Assembly (NCBI GenBank): GCA_028868335.1
Contig: JAGWUU010000213.1
Coordinates: 1-5,401 of the forward strand
Direction of reading: 5' to 3'
Length of the DNA stretch: 5,401 nt
Source of the DNA: Sphingomonadales bacterium
GTDB taxonomy: Bacteria > Pseudomonadota > Alphaproteobacteria > Sphingomonadales > Sphingomonadaceae
Each line of letters begins with the position of its first letter. Position 1 is the stretch's first letter. The translations under genes were made by a program, and so were the position numbers. The notes below the pieces were generated by a model that ran no database searches, was not told the DNA's origin, and saw only the letters and a program-made list of their open reading frames with translations. Of the stretch, positions 1-5,401 are shown piece by piece.

Positions 1-17
1 TTAACCGGGCCGTAACC

Positions 18-37
18 ACGTCCGGCTAAACGGACGT
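18..37 (+). promoter_or_regulatory. hairpin directly before the start of the unknown gene
   Basis: ACGTCCG (18-24) and CGGACGT (31-37) are perfect 7-bp inverted repeats around a 6-base loop, GCTAAA. The structure ends one base before the ATG at 39. The only purine-rich stretch that could serve as a ribosome binding site, GGA at 32-34, lies in the right arm, so an RNA hairpin would hide it. There is no T-run, so it does not look like an intrinsic terminator. It could instead be a DNA operator or the 3' hairpin of a gene left of the window. The repeat is plain in the sequence; its role is inference. Confidence 0.45.
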
Positions 38-38
38 C

Positions 39-476
39 ATGAAACAAGAAGATCCAGTTCAGTGGAGCCAGGCATTCCAGGGTTCGGAACATCCGGAAAC
101 CGCCGCGTTGCACGTCAAGAAGTCCTACGTCGACACCATGATCTCACTCAAGCGTGAGAACATGGAGCGGGTCTATTCCTACCTCATGGGCCTGATGGAC
201 AAGGCCAAGGAAGAACTGGGTCATTGCCGCAGCGGCGGCAGCAGCGCCGAACATCGAAAGCTGGCGCTGCGCGGCCACATCGACGAGATCTTCGCCTATC
301 TCAAAGGCCAGGCGCTTGACGTCGCCGCACCTGAAAAGGGCGAGGACGGACATTTTGTGCTTGATGGGGTCCCAGGATTCTTCGGCCGGGTGAAATGCGT
401 TCTCGACCAGTGGTACGACAGCCACCTGATCGCGATGTATGATGAGATGGTGACGCTGACCAACCTCAAGAAGTAG
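39..476 (+). CDS. hypothetical protein, 145 aa, function unknown
   Basis: I do not recognise this protein. It is small, soluble-looking and charged, with no signal peptide or membrane segment. Residues 24-62 and 70-95 look helical (for example KRENMERVYSYLMGLMDKAK). A glycine-rich linker with Cys63 separates these two stretches. A C-terminal block around DGVPGFFGRVKCVLDQWYD (109-127) carries Cys120. The ATG at 39 is the first start after an in-frame TAA at 27-29. No good Shine-Dalgarno is visible and a hairpin sits in its place; a later ATG at 138 is possible but would remove part of the first helix. The frame is preferred over the opposite-strand frames because its composition is protein-like, whereas those are arginine/proline-rich. 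By hand count 61-480 is about 58% GC, clearly lower than the middle of the window, which may reflect weak codon bias or different origin. Its end overlaps the convergent flavoprotein gene by 11 bp. Confidence 0.8.
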   Translation: MKQEDPVQWSQAFQGSEHPETAALHVKKSYVDTMISLKRENMERVYSYLMGLMDKAKEELGHCRSGGSSAEHRKLALRGHIDEIFAYLKGQALDVAAPEKGEDGHFVLDGVPGFFGRVKCVLDQWYDSHLIAMYDEMVTLTNLKK

Positions 477-1668
477 CAGCCCGCTTCGCAAGGGCGAGCC
501 CCGCAGCATACCCGCTCGCCCAGGCCCATTGGAAGTTGTAGCCTCCAAGCCAGCCGGTGACGTCCACTGCCTCGCCAATCGCGTAGAGGCCAGGCGTTGC
601 ACGCGCCTCCATCGTTTGCGACGACAGGCCCGCCGTGGCGATCCCTCCCGCTGTGACTTCGGCCTTTGCGAAGCCCTCGGTGCCATTGGGGGTGAAGGCC
701 CATCCGCGCAAAGTTTCCTCGACACGGCGCAGGTCCTTGTCGGCCAGCGCGCCAAGTTCGCCGGTCAGGCCGATCCGTTCGAGCAGGGCATCGGCCAGCC
801 GTTCGGGCAAGCGTTCCGCCACCACCCGGCGCAGCGATTGGCGCGAGGCATCGTGCTTCGCAGTGACCAGCCAGTCGCGCGGTTCGCGCGGAAGGAAGTC
901 CACCACAATCGGCGTGCGGTGCTGCCAGTAAGAGGAAATCTGGAGCATCGCCGGGCCGCTCAGGCCACGATGGGTGAACAGCGCAGCCTCGCGGAATTTG
1001 GCTCTGCTCCAGCGAACCTCAACTTCGGTTGAGACTCCCGATAATTCGCGAAATAGCGCCTCGTCGGCGCCGAGGGTGAACGGCACCAGCGCCGGGCGCG
1101 GCTGAACGATGGAAAGACCGAAGCGCCGCGCCACATCGTATGCAAAGGAGGTCGCACCGAGCTTGGGGATCGAGGGTCCACCCGTGGCGAGAACGAGTGC
1201 CGGGGCGCTGACGGCGCGCCCGTCCAGCATCACCCGAAACTCGCCATCGGCATGGTCGAGTTCACCAACCGACGTCCCCAGCGCGAAATCCACGCTCCCC
1301 TTGCGGCATTCCTCCATCAACAGATCGACCACCTGTACCGCCGACCCGTCGCAGAACAATTGTCCGAGGGTCTTTTCGTGCCAGGCAATGCCGTGTGCTT
1401 CGACCAGATCGAGGAAATCGCGCGGGGTGTAGCGGCTCAGCGCTGACTTGGCGAAGTGCGGATTGTCCGACAGGAACCGGTCGGGCGCGGTATGGATATT
1501 GGTGAAATTGCACCGCCCCCCGCCCGAAATCAGAATCTTGCGCCCGGCCTGGGCATTGTGATCGACCAGCAGCACGCTCTTGCCGCGCTGACCGGCCTGG
1601 GCCGCAACCATCATCCCGGCAGCGCCCGCTCCGATGACGATGGCGTCGTGCGAGGAGGTACGCACCAC
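466..1668 (-). CDS. HI0933/YhiN/BaiN-family FAD-dependent oxidoreductase
   Basis: A cytoplasmic flavoprotein of the HI0933-like family (Pfam HI0933_like, TIGR00275 type), about 400 residues, the usual length. From the GTG start, the FAD dinucleotide-binding fold begins at once with GAGAAG at 13-18, and Asp36 ends the second beta strand. The family signature RKILISGGGRCNFTN follows at 43-57. A middle insert carries KLGATSFAYDVARRFG and a FTHRGLSGPAMLQ segment. The C-terminus has VTAGGI and GLYAIGEAVDVTGWLGGYNFQWAWASG, the flavin-closing motif. Family members are proposed to be reductases; BaiN of gut clostridia is linked to bile-acid dehydroxylation. The real substrate here is unknown, and that role should not be transferred. 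An ATG at 1686 is in frame, but GTG at 1668 is preferred because GAGGAG (1681-1676) sits 7 bases before it. GTG at 1665 is also possible. It is probably downstream in an operon with the COG2509 gene, separated by a REP-like pair. Confidence 0.93.
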   Translation of the reverse strand: MVRTSSHDAIVIGAGAAGMMVAAQAGQRGKSVLLVDHNAQAGRKILISGGGRCNFTNIHTAPDRFLSDNPHFAKSALSRYTPRDFLDLVEAHGIAWHEKTLGQLFCDGSAVQVVDLLMEECRKGSVDFALGTSVGELDHADGEFRVMLDGRAVSAPALVLATGGPSIPKLGATSFAYDVARRFGLSIVQPRPALVPFTLGADEALFRELSGVSTEVEVRWSRAKFREAALFTHRGLSGPAMLQISSYWQHRTPIVVDFLPREPRDWLVTAKHDASRQSLRRVVAERLPERLADALLERIGLTGELGALADKDLRRVEETLRGWAFTPNGTEGFAKAEVTAGGIATAGLSSQTMEARATPGLYAIGEAVDVTGWLGGYNFQWAWASGYAAGLALAKRAATS

Positions 1669-1675
1669 TTCACAA

Positions 1676-1681
1676 CTCCTC
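1676..1681 (-). promoter_or_regulatory. ribosome binding site that favours the GTG start at 1668
   Basis: On the minus strand GAGGAG (1681 down to 1676) is followed by seven bases, TTGTGAA, and then GTG GTG. This is a strong Shine-Dalgarno with ideal spacing to 1668. The in-frame ATG at 1684-1686 lies upstream of this site and inside the REP-like repeat, with no purine-rich site before it. The first two bases of the site (1680-1681) are shared with the outer end of the repeat arm. Confidence 0.65.
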
Positions 1682-1709
1682 GTCATCCTGAACTCGTTTC
1701 AGGATCCAT
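1680..1709. repeat. REP-like palindromic repeat, left copy
   Basis: A 30-bp unit with an internal hairpin: ATCCTGAA (1685-1692) and TTCAGGAT (1698-1705) form an 8-bp perfect stem around the loop CTCGT. It matches the reverse complement of the unit at 1743-1772 at 25 of 30 positions. The consensus resembles short interspersed palindromes scattered between genes in sphingomonads, related in style to the alphaproteobacterial CCCGGACTTGATCCGGG repeats; that comparison is from memory. Copies of this sort sit in intergenic DNA and may stabilise or attenuate mRNA, or be mobilised by REP-associated transposases. No such transposase is in the window. Confidence 0.75.
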
Positions 1710-1742
1710 CGCGCCGCCGGGTACGATCGCCCGTGGGGAGAA

Positions 1743-1772
1743 ATGGACCCTGAACCAAGTACAGGGTGACGA
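1743..1772. repeat. REP-like palindromic repeat, right copy (inverted)
   Basis: The inverted partner of the unit at 1680-1709, separated from it by 33 bp (1710-1742). Its own hairpin is ACCCTG...CAGGGT with one internal mismatch. The pair could form either two small hairpins or one long imperfect 30-bp stem in the mRNA between the COG2509 gene and the HI0933 gene. The arrangement is like a BIME (two REP units head to head). The unit starts 22 bp after the COG2509 stop codon as read on the minus strand. Confidence 0.75.
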
Positions 1773-1794
1773 TGGTTTGGTCGGGTCTGGCCGT

Positions 1795-3417
1795 TCACGA
1801 GCGCACGATGCTCTGCGCCACCGCCTCGCCCAGCTTGATCCCGTCGATCGCGGCGGAGAGGATCCCCCCGGCATAGCCCGCGCCCTCGCCGCCGGGATAG
1901 AGGCCGGTGACATTCAGGCTTTGCAGGTCCTTGCCGCGGGTGATCCGCACCGGGCTGGAGGTGCGCGTCTCTACTCCTGTCATCACCACGTCGGGATCGT
2001 CATAGCGGGCGATCTGGCGGCCAAACACCGGGATCGCCTCGCGCATCGCCTCGACCGCGAAATCCGGCAGGCAGCCTGCAAGATCGCTGGGCGTCACCCC
2101 GGGCTTGTAGCTTGGTGCAACCGCACCCAGCGCGGCTGAGGCACACCCGGCAAGGAAGTCCTCCACCCGCTGCCCCGGGGCCCGGTAACCGCCCCCGCCC
2201 AGGTCATAGGCCAGGCTTTCCCAATGCCGCTGAAAGGCGATCCCGGCGAGCGGCCCGCCCGGATAGTCCCGCGCCGGATCGATCCCGACCACGAAACCCG
2301 AATTGGCGTTGAACTCGGCGCGCGAATACTGGCTCATCCCATTGGTGACGACCCGGCCTTCCTCGCTGGTCGCGGCGACCACCCGCCCGCCCGGGCACAT
2401 GCAGAACGAATAGACCGTGCGCTCGTTGCTGGCGTGGTGGACCAGGCTGTAGGCCGCCGCCCCAAGATCGGGATGCCGGGCAAAGCGGCCATAGCGCGCC
2501 GCATCGATCCAGCTTTGCGGGTGTTCGATCCGCACCCCGATCGAGAACGGCTTGGCCTCGAGATGAACGCCGCGCGCGTAAAGCATTTCAAAGGTCGGAC
2601 GCGCCGAATGACCGACCGCCAGCACGACGTGGTCGGCCTCAAGAAACGATCCATCGCCAAGGTACAGCCCACGCACGCGCATCTGGCCGTCCGCGCCGCG
2701 GTCAAGCTCAAGATCGTCAACCCGGGTCTGCCAGCGGTATTCACCGCCCAGTTCCTCGATCCCCGCGCGCAGGCTTTCCACCATCGTCACCAGACGGAAG
2801 GTGCCGATGTGGGGATGGGCTTCCCACAAGATGTCGTCAGGCGCCCCGGCCTTGACGAATTCCTCCAACACCTTGCGGCCCAGAAAGCGCGGATCCTTGA
2901 CCCGGCAATAGAGTTTGCCGTCGGAAAAGGTTCCCGCCCCACCCTCGCCGAACTGGACATTGCTGTCCGGGTCAAGCTCGCCGCGTCGCCACAGGCCCCA
3001 GGTGTCCTTGGTGCGCTGGCGCACCACCTTGCCGCGGTCGACGATGATCGGCCTGAGACCCATCTGCGCCAGGACAAGGCCCGCGAACAGGCCGCAGGGC
3101 CCCGCCCCGATCACCACCGGGCGCGTACCACTCCACCCGTCGGGCGCATGGATCGGCGCGCGCCAGGCCATGTCCGGGGTCGCCCGCACGTCCTTGTCGC
3201 CTGCCAGGCGGGTAAGGACCTCGCCCTCATCCGCCACATCGGCATCGATGGTATAGACCAGCAGGATCGCGCTTTTGCGCCGCGCGTCGTTGCCGCGCTT
3301 GAACAGGGTCCAGCCGCGCAGGTCGGCCGCTGCGATGCCCAACCGCGCGCAGATCGCCGGGGCAAGCGCATCGGGCGAATGATCGAGCGGAAGCGAGAGG
3401 CCGGAGAGGCGGATCAT
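1795..3417 (-). CDS. COG2509-type FAD-dependent dehydrogenase, 540 aa
   Basis: A cytoplasmic flavoprotein of the uncharacterised FAD-dependent dehydrogenase family COG2509. The N-terminal 95 residues form the small domain typical of this family (LRGWTLFKRGNDARRKSAI, 33-51). A Rossmann dinucleotide-binding motif GAGPCG follows at 104-109, with acidic Asp127 ending the second strand. The family signature NVQFGEGGAGTFSDGKL is at 153-169. Other landmarks are GHSARPTFEML, a YSFCMCPGGRVV segment with two cysteines, and the C-terminal flavin motif GLYPGGEGAGYAGGI at 505-519. Length is normal for the family. The reaction and substrate are unknown. The frame stays open upstream to 3537, but that extension would overlap the hydrolase gene and has a cysteine/arginine-rich composition. 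The ATG at 3417 has TAGGGG (3430-3425) seven bases before it and gives the conserved start MIRLSGLSL. It lies 19 bp after the hydrolase stop codon, so the two are probably co-transcribed. Confidence 0.93.
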   Translation of the reverse strand: MIRLSGLSLPLDHSPDALAPAICARLGIAAADLRGWTLFKRGNDARRKSAILLVYTIDADVADEGEVLTRLAGDKDVRATPDMAWRAPIHAPDGWSGTRPVVIGAGPCGLFAGLVLAQMGLRPIIVDRGKVVRQRTKDTWGLWRRGELDPDSNVQFGEGGAGTFSDGKLYCRVKDPRFLGRKVLEEFVKAGAPDDILWEAHPHIGTFRLVTMVESLRAGIEELGGEYRWQTRVDDLELDRGADGQMRVRGLYLGDGSFLEADHVVLAVGHSARPTFEMLYARGVHLEAKPFSIGVRIEHPQSWIDAARYGRFARHPDLGAAAYSLVHHASNERTVYSFCMCPGGRVVAATSEEGRVVTNGMSQYSRAEFNANSGFVVGIDPARDYPGGPLAGIAFQRHWESLAYDLGGGGYRAPGQRVEDFLAGCASAALGAVAPSYKPGVTPSDLAGCLPDFAVEAMREAIPVFGRQIARYDDPDVVMTGVETRTSSPVRITRGKDLQSLNVTGLYPGGEGAGYAGGILSAAIDGIKLGEAVAQSIVRS

Positions 3418-3436
3418 GCCGCCGCCCCTAGAGCAG

Positions 3437-4306
3437 CTAAAGCCCCTTGAACAGCACCAGCATCCGTGCCCAGGCGCGCTCGGCCTCGGTCTTGTCGTAA
3501 ACTGGCGCGTCGATCGTGCACCAGCCGTGGTCGGCATGATAGACCTCTACCTCGGCGGGCCGATGCGCAACCTTGGCGGTATCGACAAGAATTGATTTGT
3601 CCGCTGGCGAACGCGCATCGTCATTGCGTGCTATCGCCAGAAGGAAGCTGGCTTTGCTCCTGGGAATGGACAGGTGGGGACTGTCCTGGCCAGGCGTCAC
3701 CAGATTCGCCCCATGGAGCGAGGCAGCCGCACGAACCCGGCCGGGCGCCGCGGCGGCAGTGCGCAGGGCATAGGGGCCGCCCATGCAATAGCCGCAGGTG
3801 CCGATGCCTTTCCGCGTGTCAACGGCGCCCTGCTTGTCGAGCCATGCAACAAATGAGGTTGCGTCGCGCGTGGTTCCGGCAGGGTTGATCGCGGCGATGG
3901 CCGGCTGGAGTTTCGCCTGCCCTTCAGGCGTCCGCCATTCCGCCATGCTGGCAAGCAGCGGCGCCCTGGCGGTGCGATAATAGTGGTTGACCACCAGCAC
4001 GGCATAGCCCGCCTGGGCAAGCCGCTTGCCCATTGTCTTGTAGGCATCGCGCAGGCCCGCGATGTCGGGCCACATGATCACCGCCGGGAAACGCCCGCGC
4101 CGCGGGTGGACGAACCACGCGTCACAGGTTCCGTCGACGGTCGGGATCAAGACCATGCTTTCGACAACCCCCTGCCCGTCACCAACCCCGGCATCGGCGC
4201 AGGCCGCCACTGATGCGGCGATGCCGGCGGCAGCGAACTGGCGGCGGTTTAGACCAAGACCGGAAAGGGCGGCGTCCTCTTGCCCGGCAGTGAATTCATC
4301 GCACAT
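3437..4306 (-). CDS. dienelactone hydrolase family protein, Tat-exported, possible lipoprotein
   Basis: An alpha/beta hydrolase of the dienelactone hydrolase family, 289 aa. The expected triad is visible: nucleophile Cys174 in GYCMGG, an acid at Asp229 or Asp230 (AIARNDD), and His260 in HADHGW. The N-terminus has a twin-arginine signal, LNRRQFAAAGIAASVAAC, with Arg21-Arg22. VAAC ending at Cys36 fits a lipobox, so the mature protein may be lipid-anchored in the cell envelope; alternatively it is cleaved by signal peptidase I. The substrate is unknown: the family covers dienelactones and many other esters or lactones. The ATG at 4306 is chosen because AGGAG (4318-4314) precedes it by 7 bases. 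The frame stays open far upstream to 5056, but that part is antisense to the PQQ gene and lacks protein character. An ATG at 4311 is out of frame. The gene leads a possible leftward operon and is divergent from the PQQ dehydrogenase gene. Confidence 0.93.
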   Translation of the reverse strand: MCDEFTAGQEDAALSGLGLNRRQFAAAGIAASVAACADAGVGDGQGVVESMVLIPTVDGTCDAWFVHPRRGRFPAVIMWPDIAGLRDAYKTMGKRLAQAGYAVLVVNHYYRTARAPLLASMAEWRTPEGQAKLQPAIAAINPAGTTRDATSFVAWLDKQGAVDTRKGIGTCGYCMGGPYALRTAAAAPGRVRAAASLHGANLVTPGQDSPHLSIPRSKASFLLAIARNDDARSPADKSILVDTAKVAHRPAEVEVYHADHGWCTIDAPVYDKTEAERAWARMLVLFKGL

Positions 4307-4531
4307 CGCATTGCTCCTGACCGCCCGACGCCTGACAGGATACCGCGCCTCCCGCCAAGGTCCACCCTCCGTTTTACGCTGTGGTCCAGCACCGCGGGGG
4401 GCAAAGCGATCCGGTGTCGCCTCAACATGCGGGCTAACCGCGCGATTAAGGTTGCAATCCGGCCCGGAATGCGGCGAATTGCGCCCGGGCTGACTCGCGC
4501 AAGGACGAGCGGCATTAGGAGAGGACCCGTC
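4307..4531. promoter_or_regulatory. divergent intergenic region between hydrolase and PQQ dehydrogenase
   Basis: These 225 bp must hold the promoters of both divergent genes. No convincing -35/-10 pair could be picked by eye; TTGCAA at 4452-4457 has no good partner at 17-bp spacing. Visible features are the AGGAG of the hydrolase at its left end, AGGAGAGGA (4517-4525) before the PQQ gene at its right end, two direct copies of CCTGAC (4316-4321 and 4331-4336), and the dyad at 4454-4472. Confidence 0.55.
4454..4472. promoter_or_regulatory. 19-bp near-perfect dyad, candidate operator
   Basis: GCAATCCGGCCCGGAATGC is centred on C4463. Eight of nine pairs match; only A4457/A4469 break the symmetry. 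It sits 59 bp before the PQQ dehydrogenase start and 147 bp before the hydrolase start, a position suited to a dimeric regulator controlling either or both genes. There is no T-run, so an intrinsic terminator is unlikely. No regulator gene is present in the window to assign it to. Confidence 0.4.
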
Positions 4532-5401
4532 ATGCGTTTCAGGCTCTTGGCCGCCGTAGCCCTGTTGTCGCTCGCTGCCTGCGGCAAGAATGCCTCGGCT
4601 CCGGCCACCTCGGGCGTGACCGACGCGATGATCGCCAACGCAGCAGAGGGCGAATGGTTGTCCTATGGACGCGACTATGCCGAGCAGCGTTTTTCCCCGC
4701 TCAAGGTGGTCAACGATGGCAATGCCGGGCAGCTTGGCCTGGCGTGGTTCGCGGATCTCGACACGGCGCGCGGCCAGGAAGCGACGCCGCTGATGCACGA
4801 CGGCACGCTCTACGTTTCCACCGCGTGGTCGATGGTCAAGGCCTATGACGCGAAGACCGGCGCGCTGAAGTGGGCCTACGATCCCAAGGTCCCGCGCGCC
4901 AAGCTGGTCGACGTGTGCTGTGATGCGGTCAATCGTGGCGTCGCGCTCTATGGTGACAAGGTCTATGTCGGAACGCTCGACGGGCGGCTGGTCGCGCTTG
5001 ACCAGAAGACCGGCAAGGTGGTGTGGGACAAGCCGACCATCCCGGAAGGTTCGCACATGGCGATCACCGGTGCGCCGCGTGTGGTCAAGGGCAAGATTCT
5101 GATCGGCTCGGCCGGTTCGGAATATTTCAGCAGGGGCTACCTCGCGGCGTTCGATCCGCAGACCGGGCAGGAATTGTGGAAATTCTACACCGTCCCGGGC
5201 GATCCCTCAAAGCCGCAGGATGGCAAGCATCTCGACGCGGCAGCCAAGACCTGGAGCGGCGATTTCTGGAAGCTTGGTGGCGGCGGCAACGTGTGGGATT
5301 CGATCACCTATGATCCCGTCACCAACCTGATCATCTTCGGCACTGCAAATGCTGAGCCGTGGAACCCCACCTATCGCAACGGCAAGCGTGATGGCGCCGA
5401 C
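4532..5401 (+). CDS. PQQ-dependent alcohol dehydrogenase family protein, lipoprotein, 5' part
   Basis: The first 290 codons of a quinoprotein dehydrogenase of the methanol/ethanol family, cut by the window edge. MRFRLLAAVALLSLAAC is a lipoprotein signal with LAAC at 14-17. Gly follows Cys17, so by the enterobacterial +2 rule it would go to the outer membrane. The beta-propeller starts with WLSYGRDYAEQRFSPL (42-57). Three tryptophan-docking motifs of the AxDxxTGxxxW type end at Trp114, Trp165 and Trp216. Cys129-Cys130 match the vicinal disulfide that covers PQQ. Glu197 in SEYFSRGYLAAFD and Asn273 in GTANAEPWN align with the Ca2+/lanthanide ligands of MxaF-like enzymes. The catalytic Asp, and the neighbouring Asp that would mark lanthanide use, lie beyond the edge, as would any C-terminal cytochrome c domain. 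The enzyme is expected to oxidise alcohols or aldehydes outside the inner membrane; the substrate is unknown. The start has AGGAGAGGA (4517-4525) upstream. Confidence 0.93.
   Translation, partial: MRFRLLAAVALLSLAACGKNASAPATSGVTDAMIANAAEGEWLSYGRDYAEQRFSPLKVVNDGNAGQLGLAWFADLDTARGQEATPLMHDGTLYVSTAWSMVKAYDAKTGALKWAYDPKVPRAKLVDVCCDAVNRGVALYGDKVYVGTLDGRLVALDQKTGKVVWDKPTIPEGSHMAITGAPRVVKGKILIGSAGSEYFSRGYLAAFDPQTGQELWKFYTVPGDPSKPQDGKHLDAAAKTWSGDFWKLGGGGNVWDSITYDPVTNLIIFGTANAEPWNPTYRNGKRDGAD

Noticed and set aside
144..755. Open frames on the minus strand opposite the small unknown gene
   Set aside because: Arg/Ala/Pro-rich translation with no motif; they also overlap the 3' end of the HI0933 gene in another frame.
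1680..1772. Intrinsic terminator between the two flavoprotein genes
   Set aside because: The hairpins are not followed by a T-run on either strand, and the sequence fits a REP-like pair better.
1456..2139. 227-codon open frame on the plus strand across the REP pair
   Set aside because: It is antisense to the ends of two clear flavoprotein genes and reads through the repeat. No family features.
2224..3450. 408-codon open frame on the plus strand
   Set aside because: It lies antisense to the COG2509 gene, is rich in Arg/Ala/Pro/His, and has no recognisable motif. It is a shadow of codon bias.
3418..3537. 40-residue N-terminal extension of the COG2509 protein
   Set aside because: It would overlap the hydrolase coding region by about 100 bp, is Cys/Arg/Ser-rich, and lies before the well-placed TAGGGG and the conserved MIRLSGLSL start.
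4309..4311. ATG five bases before the chosen hydrolase start
   Set aside because: It is out of frame with the hydrolase and too close to the AGGAG.
4452..4480. Possible promoter with TTGCAA as -35
   Set aside because: The hexamer at 17-bp spacing (CGAATT) is a poor -10, and the site overlaps the dyad. It cannot be supported by eye.
4307..5056. Upstream extension of the hydrolase frame, open on the minus strand to 5056 (539 aa in total)
   Set aside because: It runs through the divergent promoter region and antisense to the PQQ dehydrogenase, whose motifs are clear. The hydrolase has its own AGGAG, ATG and signal peptide at 4306. Long open antisense frames are expected at this GC.
1..5401. 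tRNA, rRNA, riboswitch, CRISPR, insertion sequence, phage or defence genes
   Set aside because: No cloverleaf, no repeat-spacer pattern, no transposase, integrase or toxin-antitoxin-like product was seen. The window is ordinary metabolic gene content.

Overview
The window reads as ordinary, high-GC chromosomal DNA from an alphaproteobacterium, most likely of the order Sphingomonadales (Novosphingobium/Erythrobacter-like). This rests on the overall protein style, the GC-rich third positions, and a pair of short palindromic repeats of the type CCTGAAC-x-x-G-TTTCAGG that I associate with genomes of this group. The taxonomic call is an inference from memory, not from a search.

Layout, left to right. 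(1) 39-476 (+): a small predicted helical protein of unknown function. A perfect 7-bp hairpin lies directly before its start codon. (2) 466-1668 (-): a HI0933/YhiN/BaiN-type flavoprotein whose 3' end overlaps that of gene 1 by 11 bp in a tail-to-tail arrangement. (3) 1669-1794: a 126-bp gap filled mainly by two inverted copies of a REP-like palindrome. (4) 1795-3417 (-): a COG2509-type FAD-dependent dehydrogenase. (5) 3437-4306 (-): a dienelactone-hydrolase-family protein with a twin-arginine signal and a possible lipobox. (6) 4307-4531: a 225-bp divergent intergenic region holding a 19-bp near-perfect dyad. (7) 4532-5401 (+): the first 290 codons of a PQQ-dependent alcohol-dehydrogenase-type beta-propeller with a lipoprotein signal, running off the right edge.

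The hydrolase, the COG2509 dehydrogenase and the HI0933 flavoprotein point the same way with gaps of 19 and 126 bp, so they could be one transcription unit read leftwards from the divergent region. The PQQ enzyme is read rightwards from the same region. The two genes flanking that region both encode predicted exported enzymes, one a hydrolase and one an alcohol oxidase-like dehydrogenase. A shared control region with the 19-bp dyad as operator is plausible but unproven. The two cytoplasmic flavoproteins belong to widespread but poorly characterised families, and no substrate can be named from sequence.

I found no tRNA, rRNA, CRISPR array, transposase, phage gene or defence system, and nothing that amounts to a new multi-gene system. 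The most interesting items are small: the covarying REP pair that abuts a ribosome binding site, the dyad in the divergent promoter region, the hairpin at the start of the unknown gene, and the two predicted exported/lipid-anchored enzymes.
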